Below, in pieces: positions 49,752-58,009 of a stretch of DNA of 58,009 nt. The stretch is from UBA4644 sp034933145 (GTDB lineage: Bacteria; Bacillota; Clostridia; Oscillospirales; Butyricicoccaceae). The stretch lies in contig JAYFOA010000065.1 of the NCBI GenBank assembly GCA_034933145.1, positions 1 through 58,009 on the forward strand, in the 5' to 3' direction. Position 1 is the stretch's first letter; each line of letters opens with the position of its first letter. The position numbers were made by a program, and so were the translations under genes. The notes beneath the pieces were generated by a model. That model saw only the letters and a list, made by a program, of their open reading frames with translations, had not been told where the DNA came from and did no database searches.

Positions 49752-51028
49752 ACGCGGCCCTCCTTTGAAAAACGAATCTGTGCACTGCGTGCGTGGGCCT
49801 CCAGCCCCTCTGCCCGGGCGAAAAGGGCGATATCCTCAGCCACATCCTTCAGCGCTTGCGCGGTAAAATAGGTATATTGGGTCTTTTTTACAAAATCATC
49901 CACTGAAAGCGGACTGGCAAAGCGGGCACAGCCACCGGTGGGCAACGTATGGTTCGGGCCCGCCAGATAGTCTCCGAGCGCCTCCGGACAGCATCGTCCC
50001 AGAAAGACCGAGCCGGCGTTTTTCACCATTCCGAGCCAGGCAAACGGATCCTCAACACAAAGTTCCAGATGTTCGGGCGCAAACTCGTTCGCAAGGGTCA
50101 GCGCCCGCTCCATACTCTTCACAAGTACGATTCGCCCGTTATGCTCGATGGAGGCACGGGCGATTTTTTCACGCGGCAGGGTACGCAGCTGGCGTTCTGT
50201 CTCGCCCTGTACCGCCAGGGCAAACTTCCGGCTGTCTGTCAGCAGGACGGACGACGCATTTGCGTCGTGCTCCGCCTGAGCGAGCAGATCCGCCGCGACC
50301 GCGCAGGCATCGCTTGCTCCATCGGCGATGATCATCACCTCGCTGGGGCCGGCGATCATGTCAATGCCTACCGTACCTGCGACCTGCCGTTTTGCCTCGG
50401 CCACATAGGCGTTGCCGGGACCCACAATCTTATCGGCCCAGGGCACGCTTTCCGTCCCATACGCAAAGGCCGCCACCGCCTGCGCTCCGCCCATGGCAAA
50501 AATCCGGTCCACTCCGGCGACCCGCGCGGCGGCGAGAACAGCTGGGCTTACCCGTCCGCCGGTGGGCGGCGAGGCAAGGAGCAGCTCCTTTACGCCCGCG
50601 AGGCGGGCGGGGATGGCGTTCATCAGCACGGTGGACGGATACGCTGCCGTACCGCCCGGCACATAGATGCCCACGCACTCCATCGGGATCACTTTCTGTC
50701 CCATCACCACACCACCGCTGCTGACCTGAAAGCCGGGACGGATCTGATTTTGGTGAAATGCGCGGATCTTTTCCCCCGCCTGCTGCAGCACTTGAAGAAA
50801 GCCCGGGGCGGCGGCGGCATAGGCCGCATCAATCTCCGCCCGCGGCACCTCCAGCGCCGTCAGCTTTGCCCCGTCATACCGCTCAGCGCAGGCGAACAGG
50901 GCGGCATCCCCCTCCCTGGACACGGCCGACAGAATGGCCCGTACGGCTCCGGCCACCTCGGAAATTTCTTTCGGCCGCGCGAGGATATCCGATTTGGGAT
51001 CAACGCCGTCTGTCAGAATACGGATCAT
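49748..51028 (-). CDS. hisD: histidinol dehydrogenase
   Basis: 426 residues from ATG 51028 (MIRILTDG), overlapping the hisG stop. YVPGGTAAYPSTVLMNAIPA, the GPGNAYVAEAKR segment and IAGPSEVMIIAD with downstream QAEHD and PEHLEL are the family motifs, including the zinc ligands. It oxidises histidinol to histidine in two steps. Confidence 0.96.
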   Translation of the reverse strand: MIRILTDGVDPKSDILARPKEISEVAGAVRAILSAVSREGDAALFACAERYDGAKLTALEVPRAEIDAAYAAAAPGFLQVLQQAGEKIRAFHQNQIRPGFQVSSGGVVMGQKVIPMECVGIYVPGGTAAYPSTVLMNAIPARLAGVKELLLASPPTGGRVSPAVLAAARVAGVDRIFAMGGAQAVAAFAYGTESVPWADKIVGPGNAYVAEAKRQVAGTVGIDMIAGPSEVMIIADGASDACAVAADLLAQAEHDANASSVLLTDSRKFALAVQGETERQLRTLPREKIARASIEHNGRIVLVKSMERALTLANEFAPEHLELCVEDPFAWLGMVKNAGSVFLGRCCPEALGDYLAGPNHTLPTGGCARFASPLSVDDFVKKTQYTYFTAQALKDVAEDIALFARAEGLEAHARSAQIRFSKEGRV

Positions 51029-51678
51029 GCCTGTTCCTCCCTTCGCTCTACCTGAACCGCAAGATTCCGGCACAGAGCCGCAACGGCGCTCTGTTTAAAC
51101 TGATAGCTCGCCTGATTGGCGATGAGCCGGGCGCTGACGGGCAAAATGGTTGCAAGCTCTCCCAGACCGTTTTGCCGAAGAGTCGCTCCGGTCTCGATGA
51201 TATCGACGATCACGTCGGAAAGGCCCAAGATCGGGGCCAGCTCAATCGATCCGTTGAGACAAATGATTGTGATCTGTCGGCTTTTACAGGCGTAATAGCG
51301 CGCCGCAATCTGCGGGAACTTGGTCGCCACCCGCAGCGTCCGCTCCGGGTCGTCACGAAACCCGGCCGGCCCGGCCACCGCCATCCGGCAGCGGCCCATC
51401 TTCAAATCGAGCAGCTCGTATACGTCGGGCGCATATTCAAGCAGGATGTCCCTTCCCACCACGCCGATATCCGCGGCGCCCCGTTCCACATAGATGGCTA
51501 CATCCGACGGTTTGACCCAGAAATAGCGGATCCCCGCCGCCGGGTTTTCAAAGATCAGCCTGCGGCTTTTCCCCACCGCGTCGGGGCATTCGTACCCTGC
51601 CGCGGCAAACAGAGCATATACCTGCTCGCCCAGCCGCCCTTTGGGCAGGGCAATGCTGAGCATTTGCCGGTCGTTCAT
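51025..51678 (-). CDS. hisG: ATP phosphoribosyltransferase, short form catalytic subunit
   Basis: 217 residues: the short HisG(S) form lacking the C-terminal regulatory domain. ALPKGRLGEQVYALFAAAGY opens the protein (core LPKGRLGEQ) and the PRPP-binding loop is in DVIVDIIETGATLRQNG (core ETGATLRQNGL). It requires HisZ, encoded immediately upstream with a 4-base overlap, for activity and feedback control. Confidence 0.95.
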   Translation of the reverse strand: MNDRQMLSIALPKGRLGEQVYALFAAAGYECPDAVGKSRRLIFENPAAGIRYFWVKPSDVAIYVERGAADIGVVGRDILLEYAPDVYELLDLKMGRCRMAVAGPAGFRDDPERTLRVATKFPQIAARYYACKSRQITIICLNGSIELAPILGLSDVIVDIIETGATLRQNGLGELATILPVSARLIANQASYQFKQSAVAALCRNLAVQVERREEQA

Positions 51679-52772
51679 CGCACGTCCCCTTCCGAATAGC
51701 GTATCACTCGGGAAAAGTTCATTCCCTCCGGCGCCTCCCGCTGTGCCAGCACACGCGCTCCGTTCGCCGTCAGGGCATCAACCGCCGCCAGAACAGCCGC
51801 CGGATCATCCTTCAGTCCATAAAGCAACAGCACCTCTGCGTCGACGGAATATTCTGTGTGGTCGAGCGCCGCCAGCTCGTCCAGGTAAACGGCAAAGCCC
51901 AGCGCGCCGCCCTGCTTCCCCATCTTGTACATCAACAGGTCGTATCGCCCTCCTGACAGCACGCCGGTCGGAACGCCGTCCACAAAGCCCCGGAAGACGA
52001 TACCATTGTAATAGTCCATATCGTTGCCCACGGAAAAGTCGAGCCGCACCCGGCTCCCGTACCCGGCGGCAGACAGTACCTGTTCCACTTTATCCAGCTC
52101 CGCAAGAGCCTGCCGTCCTGCCCCCTCGGGACAGATCGGCATAAGTGCCGCGAGTCCCTCGCGCAGCGTAGAAAACGCGCCGGTCAGTATGGAGAGCGCC
52201 GCCGGGCTGAGCTCCATGCCGGTAAGCAGCTCGCCGAGAGCCGCGGTATTTTTGTGCCGCAGCAGCTCCAGTACTTCTCCGTACCGCGCCGGCATCACGC
52301 CAGCCGCCGCGAGCAATCCGGAAAGCAAGCCCAAATGTGAAACAGCCAGTACAAATTCCGGATGAATCAGCGCCAGGCTTTTTGCCGCAAGCAGCAGAAC
52401 TTCACAGACATGATAGCCGTCAATCTCTCCCATGCACTCCAGCCCGGCCTGCGGAATTTCCCGGATACTCCGGCTGCCGCGCGGGGGCCGGTAGACGTGC
52501 TCGTCATAGCAGATTTTGCGCACGCCGCCCCGGTCCGGTGCGTTTTTAATGATGGAAATGGTCACATCGGGTTTCAGCGCCAGCAGCGTGCCATCGGTAT
52601 CTGGAAAGGTGATCATCCGATCACTCTGCAGAAAATCCCGATTGCCCGCGTAAAGCTCATACCGTTCGAACCGGCTCATACGAAACCGCTTATAGCCATA
52701 TGCTTCAAACAGGTCGCGCAGGGCGAACGTGACCCGTTCCTCGATACGCTGTAAATTTCTGTCTTCGCCCAC
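51675..52772 (-). CDS. hisZ: ATP phosphoribosyltransferase regulatory subunit
   Basis: 365 residues from GTG 52772, with GAGGAGG 8 bases upstream. It resembles the catalytic core of histidyl-tRNA synthetase: FEAYGYKRFRMSRFERYEL, the core ALKPDVTISI (motif 2 region) and DYYNGIVFRGF near motif 3. It lacks an anticodon-binding domain, as HisZ does. It is the first gene of the ten-gene histidine operon. Confidence 0.93.
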   Translation of the reverse strand: MGEDRNLQRIEERVTFALRDLFEAYGYKRFRMSRFERYELYAGNRDFLQSDRMITFPDTDGTLLALKPDVTISIIKNAPDRGGVRKICYDEHVYRPPRGSRSIREIPQAGLECMGEIDGYHVCEVLLLAAKSLALIHPEFVLAVSHLGLLSGLLAAAGVMPARYGEVLELLRHKNTAALGELLTGMELSPAALSILTGAFSTLREGLAALMPICPEGAGRQALAELDKVEQVLSAAGYGSRVRLDFSVGNDMDYYNGIVFRGFVDGVPTGVLSGGRYDLLMYKMGKQGGALGFAVYLDELAALDHTEYSVDAEVLLLYGLKDDPAAVLAAVDALTANGARVLAQREAPEGMNFSRVIRYSEGDVR

Positions 52773-52822
52773 TGTATTTCCTCCTCAGGCCCGACCACAA
52801 CCACATTTATACGTTTTCTATT

Positions 52823-52850
52823 ATATTATCACGCTAAATCAATAAAGCAA
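52823..52850 (-). promoter_or_regulatory. candidate promoter of the histidine operon
   Basis: On the minus strand TTGCTT (complement of 52845-52850) and TAATAT (complement of 52823-52828) are 16 bases apart in an AT-rich stretch. TATAAT is also present three bases further but with poor spacing. Confidence 0.4.
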
Positions 52851-52973
52851 GAAAAAATATCCGTTTTGCAGCAAAATCAGCAGAATGCTTGTGGTTTGGC
52901 GGCTGCTTTTCCTGCTTATTGTACGTTTTTACAACAAAATCCCAGGTTATCTGTAGGCTGCAGATAAATCAAA

Positions 52974-52997
52974 GCCGCGGAGCAAAAGCTCCGCGGC
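52974..52997 (-). terminator. terminator of the patatin-to-EamA operon
   Basis: GCCGCGGAGC and GCTCCGCGGC form a perfect 10-bp stem around a 4-base loop. On the minus strand it is followed by TTTGATTTATC. Confidence 0.75.
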
Positions 52998-53134
52998 CAA
53001 GGTTCTTTATGAATGAACGCTCTTCCGTCTCACCATCCGTACCCGATCGTCGGGATGTTCCGAACGGGCTTGCCGGCTATGAGGTATTGCCGCTTGATGC
53101 GCAGGGGGAAATGGCCGTACCTGATCCCGAGGAT

Positions 53135-53992
53135 TCAGCGCCGCGCTATTTTTCGGCTGCCCAGCGCAGTCATCAGCACCGAGCTCAGCACCAGTGCGCA
53201 GCCAAGACCGCTGCGCGCTGAAACGGCATAGCGATAGACGAGCGCGCTTACAAGCAGGCTGGTCACCGGTTCCAGCATATTGATAAACGCCGAGGTGGAG
53301 GCCCCCAGATGCCGGATACCCACGCAAAGCAGAAAGGTGGCTGAACCGATCATCACGCCGGCCAGAAGCGACGGCAGCAGTGCGGGACCCGAGAACGGAA
53401 AAACCGCCTTTGTCCCCAAGGCCACGCACAGATTCATCATCAGCGAAAAAAACATGGAATACATCACTTTGACCACCGTGGGCAGCGTGTTGGCGCTGCC
53501 TTTTTCATTGGAGATCACATAAAATCCGTAGGTCAGGCTGCTGAGCGCCGCCAACAGTACGCCGGTAAACGAGCCCGCGCTTCCGCCGCCGGAAAGCAGT
53601 GCTAGTCCCCCCACCGAAACCGCGGCTGCCCCCGCCTTCAGCGGCGTCAGCTTTTCCCGAAAGAACAGCGCCATCGCGATGCATACCACCGACGGGTACA
53701 GAAAATGGATCATCGTTACGAACCCGACGGCCAGATAATTATAGGCATAGTTGAGCAGCAGGCCCGTCAGGCCCATGCTGACGCCCATCAGTGCCAGATG
53801 GAGCAGCTGCCGCCCGCTTACCCGCAGATCGCGGCGGCGCGGCAGCGCAAAGACCGCCGCACCCAGAACGGTGACACCGTTGGTCATCACCATCAGCCCC
53901 GCCGGCGTCACCCCGGTCAGCAGCGCCTGCCTCTGAAAGGTAGGTGCCGCGCCAAACAGCACCGCCGCCAGAACGACATAAAAATAACCCAC
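53135..53992 (-). CDS. EamA/DMT-superfamily transporter
   Basis: 285 residues with ten membrane helices in two EamA halves (about 1-135 and 145-285). GAAPTFQRQALLTGVTPAGLM and the second-half LEPVTSLLVSALVYRYA (core LEPVTSLLVSAL) are typical. The start is GTG 53992, 3 bases after the M20 gene, without a strong ribosome binding site, so translation is probably coupled. Substrates of the family include amino acids and metabolites; here it may export or import a product of the preceding hydrolases. Confidence 0.88.
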   Translation of the reverse strand: MGYFYVVLAAVLFGAAPTFQRQALLTGVTPAGLMVMTNGVTVLGAAVFALPRRRDLRVSGRQLLHLALMGVSMGLTGLLLNYAYNYLAVGFVTMIHFLYPSVVCIAMALFFREKLTPLKAGAAAVSVGGLALLSGGGSAGSFTGVLLAALSSLTYGFYVISNEKGSANTLPTVVKVMYSMFFSLMMNLCVALGTKAVFPFSGPALLPSLLAGVMIGSATFLLCVGIRHLGASTSAFINMLEPVTSLLVSALVYRYAVSARSGLGCALVLSSVLMTALGSRKIARR

Positions 53993-53995
53993 GGC

Positions 53996-55378
53996 TTATT
54001 TTTTCGGCTGCGGTACCGGCATATCCTGCGTGATCGGGCAGATATATGGTTCTGCCTTGGTGCGCTCGGCAAATTCCGCCTTCGCCTGCTCCAGCAGCCG
54101 CGGCGTTTCCAGCAGCCGAACAGCGGCGGCAGCCATCACCTTCGCGCCATAAAGCATTCCCTTTTCCCCGATGCTGTGCCCGGAGCAGGCGGTCAGCTGC
54201 CAGCTGTGGCCGGGCGCTGCAATATTATGCGTGGCGGTATTGACCTGCACACCGGGGACGATATGCTCCACGTCACCCACGTCGGTAGAGCCAAAACCGT
54301 TTTCATACCCGATGGGCGAGACAAAGTCGGCGATCGGCGCACCGTCAAGCAGGCCCCGCCTCTTCATCTTGTCATAGATCGGGCTGTTTCGGTTCATCTC
54401 GTCGGCAAAGGCCAGCTCCTCCGCCGTCCAGACCGGCAGCGGAACCTCCTTCATGACTTCATGGGTCATCTCCACCAGCGCCTTGTTTTCCATCGTGTTG
54501 TAGCAGCCGCCCAGATATTCAATGCGCATCTCAGTCTCGGTCATCATGGCGGCGCCCTTGGCGATCTTCACCAGGCGTTCATAGGTCTCTTCCACCGTTG
54601 CCCGGGAAAGGGCGCGGACATAATACCAGACAGAGGCGTCGCCCGGGACGATATTGGGCGCCGCGCCGCCGTTTTTGATGACATAGTGGATGCGTACGTC
54701 GTCGGTCACATGCTCCCGCAGATAGTTGGCGCCGACGTTCATCAGCTCCACGGCATCGAGCGCACTGCGCCCGTCCTGTGGTGCGCCGCCGGCGTGGGCC
54801 GTCCGGCCCTTGAAATGAAAGACCGCGCTGTTTAGTCCGGTCATGGTGCCAAGGCTCACTTCATTAAAGGTGGCTCCGTGCCAGGCAAACGCCACGTCCA
54901 GTTCACGGAACGCGCCGCCACGGGCCATGAACGGCTTGCCGGTCAACACTTCTTCGGCCGGGCAGCCATAATAAATGATGGTGCCGGTCATCTTTCGGGA
55001 TTCCATCTCCGCCTTCAGTCCAATGGCGGCGGCCAGACACGCGCCGGCCAGCAAATTATGGCCGCAGCCCTGTCCGGGCGCGCCGGGAACGGCTTCTTCC
55101 TGACGGGTGGAAACCTTCTGGCTTAGCGCCGGCAGCGCGTCCAGTTCCCCCAAAAAGCCGATGACCGGCTTGCCGCTTCCCCAAACGCCGCGGACGGCAG
55201 TGGGCAGGCCCAGATATCCGGTCTCAACGGTAAATCCGTTCTTCTCCAGCAGTTCGGCATTCCACCAGGCGGCCTTGACCTCATTCCACGCGGTCTCCGG
55301 TTCGGCCCACATCTTCCGGGCCACCTCTAGCACGGACGCGCTGTTTTTCTCGATATACTCCGCGGCAAAGCTCTTCAT
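53996..55378 (-). CDS. M20D-family amidohydrolase, AbgB-like
   Basis: 460 residues. The metal-binding motifs of M20 peptidases are present: GFLGELDALP, GQGCGHNLLAG, CPAEEVLTGKPFM and a late His in HNIAAPGHSWQ. A lid/dimerisation domain around residues 185-300 includes GRTAHAGGAPQDGRSALDA (core TAHAGGAPQDG). The overall pattern matches AbgB, which with AbgA splits p-aminobenzoyl-glutamate. No abgA or abgT is adjacent, so the real substrate may be another N-acyl amino acid or dipeptide. The start ATG 55378 has AAGGAG upstream and lies one base after the transglutaminase stop. Confidence 0.88.
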   Translation of the reverse strand: MKSFAAEYIEKNSASVLEVARKMWAEPETAWNEVKAAWWNAELLEKNGFTVETGYLGLPTAVRGVWGSGKPVIGFLGELDALPALSQKVSTRQEEAVPGAPGQGCGHNLLAGACLAAAIGLKAEMESRKMTGTIIYYGCPAEEVLTGKPFMARGGAFRELDVAFAWHGATFNEVSLGTMTGLNSAVFHFKGRTAHAGGAPQDGRSALDAVELMNVGANYLREHVTDDVRIHYVIKNGGAAPNIVPGDASVWYYVRALSRATVEETYERLVKIAKGAAMMTETEMRIEYLGGCYNTMENKALVEMTHEVMKEVPLPVWTAEELAFADEMNRNSPIYDKMKRRGLLDGAPIADFVSPIGYENGFGSTDVGDVEHIVPGVQVNTATHNIAAPGHSWQLTACSGHSIGEKGMLYGAKVMAAAAVRLLETPRLLEQAKAEFAERTKAEPYICPITQDMPVPQPKK

Positions 55379-55379
55379 A

Positions 55380-56762
55380 TCAGTCCAGCTCCTTCTGTTC
55401 CAGCATTGTCATTTCCCGCTGCATTTCAAATTCCCGCAGCCCCCGGTCCGCATATTCAATCTCACCGGTCTGGCTGTCATAGGGGTCGGCACGCCAATGG
55501 GTCTTTGGCGGATCAAAGGGTGCCTGGAATGCACCGTTTGCCACCATGCGGTAGGGATCCAGGTTCCCGAAATAGAACTGCCGGCGTTCCTCATTCCCGG
55601 CCCGGTGCGCGCCTCCGCCAAAAGAGCAGTCGGCAAACATCCAGCCTTGGGGCGCCACATAAAACATCGCCCAGTCATGGCAGCCCATGTCCTCCGGTTC
55701 GGCGATCAATACGCTCTGCCAGCGGGCCGGAATGCCGGCACAGCGGCAGAGCGTGATGAACAGCAGCGCCTGCACACCACAGTCACCCCGCAGGTTCCGC
55801 GCGCAGTTTTCGGCGATATTCTCCAGGCCAAAATATGCACGCATATAGGCATAGCGGACATTCAGGGTGACAAAATCATAAATGGCCTTTGCCTTTTCCA
55901 TGGGGCTGTCCATCCCCCGCGTCAGCTCGGCGGTCAGCATCCGGACATAAGGTGTAAACACAATGTGGGGATGAAGTTCGTCCAGATCGAAGTCCGGCTG
56001 GACCGCATCGGGAAGGACCCGGGAGGTGTCGGTATAGGGTGCGCGGTGGACAAAAGAATACTCCACCCAGAAGGGTTCATTTTCGGTGAGCTTCCGCTCC
56101 CAGTACACCGTGCGCTGCGGCGCGTCTTCGGCGGCCACATGGGTGGGAATATGGGAGAAGGACAGCAGCCGGATATCGCTTTGCTGAAGGCAGGCGGCGG
56201 GAATCGGCAGGTGCACCCGTACGGTCTCGCCAGGACGGAACGCTTCGTCCCGAATCCGGATCTGGGCCCGGCAGCGGGAATATACCGTCATGCAGCCGCT
56301 TTTTTTCATCTTCTCCATGGCGCGGTTGAGCATGGCTTCCCGCTTCGCGCCGTTATTTTGATGGTTCTTCCCTTCCTCGCCGGTCAGGCGGGCGGAAAAG
56401 TCCTTATATGTCTTGCACAGCGTTCCATAAAAGCTGCGAACCAGCCGCGGCTCGCCGTTTACATAAATCCAGTCTATCTGACCCTTGTCGATTCGCTCAC
56501 GCAGCTCGGCGGCGGTGAAATCGGGAATATGCTCCTGAATCTTTGCCAGCGCCTGTGCCTCCGTATAGGGATAATCGGCCGGCAGACGAAGGATCAGCTC
56601 CCGCTGCGCCATCAGCCCCTGCCGCAGGGACTCAGGCAGCTCCTGCTTAAGCTTGCGGTCGATCAGCGCCACCGCCCCTTCAAAATCTCCGTATAGCTTC
56701 CGCCGCAGGATGTCCTCCGGCAGACCCAGATCGGAATACCTCAGGGTATCGTTCATATTCAT
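55380..56762 (-). CDS. transglutaminase-like domain protein, soluble
   Basis: 460 residues with no signal peptide or membrane helix. The first 170 residues are helical and charged, with no family I recognise. A beta-rich stretch follows, then the transglutaminase core (about 285-385): Cys in GDCGVQALLFITLCRCAGIPARW (core GDCGVQALLF), His in CHDWAMFYV and Asp in GWMFADCSFGG. The triad is complete, so protease, amidase or crosslinking activity is possible. The start overlaps the patatin stop (ATGA) and AGGAGG lies upstream. Unlike the protein at 33030 it has no MoxR or DUF58 partner. Confidence 0.8.
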   Translation of the reverse strand: MNMNDTLRYSDLGLPEDILRRKLYGDFEGAVALIDRKLKQELPESLRQGLMAQRELILRLPADYPYTEAQALAKIQEHIPDFTAAELRERIDKGQIDWIYVNGEPRLVRSFYGTLCKTYKDFSARLTGEEGKNHQNNGAKREAMLNRAMEKMKKSGCMTVYSRCRAQIRIRDEAFRPGETVRVHLPIPAACLQQSDIRLLSFSHIPTHVAAEDAPQRTVYWERKLTENEPFWVEYSFVHRAPYTDTSRVLPDAVQPDFDLDELHPHIVFTPYVRMLTAELTRGMDSPMEKAKAIYDFVTLNVRYAYMRAYFGLENIAENCARNLRGDCGVQALLFITLCRCAGIPARWQSVLIAEPEDMGCHDWAMFYVAPQGWMFADCSFGGGAHRAGNEERRQFYFGNLDPYRMVANGAFQAPFDPPKTHWRADPYDSQTGEIEYADRGLREFEMQREMTMLEQKELD

Positions 56763-57907
56763 TGTATGGTTTCCTCCTCTTTTTCGTCTGTCGTCCAGTG
56801 CAGACGCCGTATCGCCCGGGGCAGCTGGCGTCGATCCGAAACCGTATAGGCCGTCATCAGTTCATCCCATAGTTCCTGTTCGGTCCGCACGGCAAAGGGG
56901 CCAATCTGAAGCGCCATAGCGCCCTGCTCCAGAAAAGCCAGCAGCAGATCGTGATAGTCACCGCTGGCATCCAGCTCCCGCGCGATGCGGGGCAGGATCT
57001 CCTCATTGGCGATACGCAGATTTTTGACCGGCCCCGTCAGCAGGCGCAGGTGCTCATACGCTTCCTCTTCGGTCCACTGACGGTCGATATAGTACAGGCG
57101 CCCCGCCAGCCCATACAGGGCGCGCAGCCCGTCAAAATAGCCCAGGCGCAGATTCCTGCGGCTCTGCTCCGGTCTGAAATTGAGCAGACTGCCCAGATCG
57201 GCGGTAGGCGCTATAGTGATCATCTGCGCATCCTTCGGGATGGATACATGCTTTTCGATGCCAAAGCCATGAAGACGGATGACGATAAGGTCCCGGTAAC
57301 CCCGGCTGATCAATGAACCGATGGGTACCGCGTCCTGCACCCCTCCGTCGATATACCGTTTGCCGCCCAGCGGCTCGTTTTTAAAGGCGGGGAAATAGGC
57401 GCTGGCCAACAGCATGTCGTGCAGCTGCCCATCAGGCAGCTGCTTGGCGGCCAAATCCAGCTCTCTTCGGTCGGAGAGCGAATAGGTCACCAGGAAAAAA
57501 TCCACATCGGATTCCCGGACGCGCCGCTCGTCGATGACCTCCAGCAACAGCTTTCGCAGCGGCTCCACATCAAAGCCGCCCTCCTTCAGCACGTCGGCCG
57601 CCAGACGCAGAGCCGGGCGCAGCTCCCGCAGGTTCAGTTCCCGGTCGAAAATGCGCTTCATCAGTCTGTCCGGCACATCCATCACCTGTGAAAACCGAAT
57701 ATTTTCCCACAATTCTTCCGCATGGCGCAGGTCGCGCATGGCCATCATCGCGCCGTTGAGCGCGCCGACCGATACGCCGGAGACGGCGTTATAGCGGATT
57801 CCGTGCTCTTCCAGCGCGCGCCAGACGCCGACCTGATAGGCGCCCTTGGCGCCGCCGCCCTCCAGGGCGATGGCGTAGGTTTTTTTCGGGTCGAGTTTCA
57901 ACTCCAT
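56759..57907 (-). CDS. patatin-like phospholipase
   Basis: 382 residues. The oxyanion hole is GGGAKGAYQVG (about 18-28), the nucleophile Ser is in GVSVGALNGA (about 43-52) and the dyad Asp in DGGVQDAVP. No signal peptide is seen, so it should act on membrane lipids from the cytoplasm. The C-terminal 130 residues are extra to the minimal patatin domain and unrecognised. GGAGGTG precedes ATG 57907. It opens the four-gene operon patatin, transglutaminase, M20, EamA. Confidence 0.9.
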   Translation of the reverse strand: MELKLDPKKTYAIALEGGGAKGAYQVGVWRALEEHGIRYNAVSGVSVGALNGAMMAMRDLRHAEELWENIRFSQVMDVPDRLMKRIFDRELNLRELRPALRLAADVLKEGGFDVEPLRKLLLEVIDERRVRESDVDFFLVTYSLSDRRELDLAAKQLPDGQLHDMLLASAYFPAFKNEPLGGKRYIDGGVQDAVPIGSLISRGYRDLIVIRLHGFGIEKHVSIPKDAQMITIAPTADLGSLLNFRPEQSRRNLRLGYFDGLRALYGLAGRLYYIDRQWTEEEAYEHLRLLTGPVKNLRIANEEILPRIARELDASGDYHDLLLAFLEQGAMALQIGPFAVRTEQELWDELMTAYTVSDRRQLPRAIRRLHWTTDEKEEETIQ

Positions 57908-57926
57908 ACACGCACCTCCGGTTTCT

Positions 57927-57955
57927 ATTTAACCGCATTTTCCGCCCAAAAGCAA
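57927..57955 (-). promoter_or_regulatory. candidate promoter of the patatin operon
   Basis: On the minus strand TTGCTT (complement of 57950-57955) and TTAAAT (complement of 57927-57932) are 17 bases apart, directly upstream of the patatin start. Confidence 0.5.
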
Positions 57956-57970
57956 TACTCGGCAATGCAA

Positions 57971-58009
57971 AGAAGCGGCGGGCCCCCCCAAAATCGGGCG
58001 GCCCCCCCC
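57971..58009. other. low-complexity G/C end of the window
   Basis: The last bases contain two similar blocks, GGCGGGCCCCCCC and GGGCGGCCCCCCC, separated by AAAATC. Runs of seven or more C at a window end suggest a terminator stem with homopolymers or a sequence-quality problem at a contig end. Confidence 0.4.

Larger units (their letters stand above)
52773..53134. other. intergenic region between the histidine operon and the EamA gene
   Basis: Contains the candidate histidine promoter (52823-52850) and the hairpin at 52974-52997. I looked for a T-box leader (AGGGTGG core) and did not see one; the leader from the candidate promoter would be only about 45 bases. The remainder (52851-52973 and 52998-53134) shows no gene. 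Confidence 0.5.

Noticed and set aside
1..58009. CRISPR arrays, insertion sequences, prophage or conjugative genes.
   Set aside because: I saw no regularly spaced repeats, transposase, integrase, capsid or relaxase coding regions; the window looks like core chromosome with local accessory genes.

Overview
The window looks like chromosomal DNA of a GC-rich, low-proofreading Clostridia member, most likely of the Oscillospirales/Oscillospiraceae type. This is inferred from the combination of a LytS/LytR-type two-component pair, Rex, SLH (S-layer homology) proteins, a short-form HisG paired with HisZ, a Pol I with a degenerate 3'-5' exonuclease domain, a GldG-DUF4340 ABC exporter cluster and tRNAs with encoded CCA. 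No taxonomic marker was compared, so the placement is an impression. Coding density is high. Most operons use 1-8 nt start/stop overlaps.

Layout, left to right. 1-6235 (+): dipeptide/oligopeptide ABC transporter (partial binding protein, DppB, DppC, DppD, DppF) ending in an N-acyl-D-amino-acid deacylase. 6609-10480 (+): LytS-type kinase, LytTR regulator and a CstA-family transporter, an arrangement like BtsSR-BtsT. 10763-11353 (-): GNAT acetyltransferase. 11694-14249 (+): NitT/TauT/NMT1-type ABC importer. 14531-15689 (-): tRNA-Trp, a remnant of a CHAP-domain gene, a SAM methyltransferase and tRNA-Gln. 15809-19912 (+): polA-rimI-tsaD, then an AT-rich gap with a cluster of DnaA-box-like sequences, then rex and a VanX-type D,D-dipeptidase to 21531. 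21616-24831 (-): GNAT, SLH protein, processive-type glycosyltransferase. 25018-28149 (+): OmpR-family regulator, histidine kinase, TVP38/DedA-like protein, preceded by a dyad-symmetric CTTAA array. 28281-29812 (+): PII-like protein and CPA2 cation/proton antiporter. 30047-32853 (-): lipoprotein and a second D-aminoacylase. 33030-37584 (-): MoxR, DUF58 and transmembrane transglutaminase operon, divergent from an SLH protein with three beta repeats (37765-39369, +). 39620-44442 (+): ABC ATPase, ABC-2 permease, GldG-like and DUF4340 proteins. 44511-52772 (-): a complete histidine operon in the order hisZ-G-D-C-B-H-A-F-IE-J. 53135-57907 (-): patatin, soluble transglutaminase-like protein, AbgB-type M20 amidohydrolase and an EamA transporter.

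A recurring theme is turnover of peptides, D-amino acids and cell wall: a dipeptide importer with a deacylase, a second deacylase, a D-Ala-D-Ala dipeptidase, an AbgB-like peptidase, two transglutaminase-fold proteins and two SLH proteins. The observations I rate highest are the DnaA-box cluster between tsaD and rex, the symmetric six-element CTTAA/TTAAG array, the in-frame CHAP remnant behind the methyltransferase stop codon, the PII-like/antiporter pair, the patatin-transglutaminase-M20-EamA operon, and the loss of key residues in the first D-aminoacylase and in the C-terminus of DppD.
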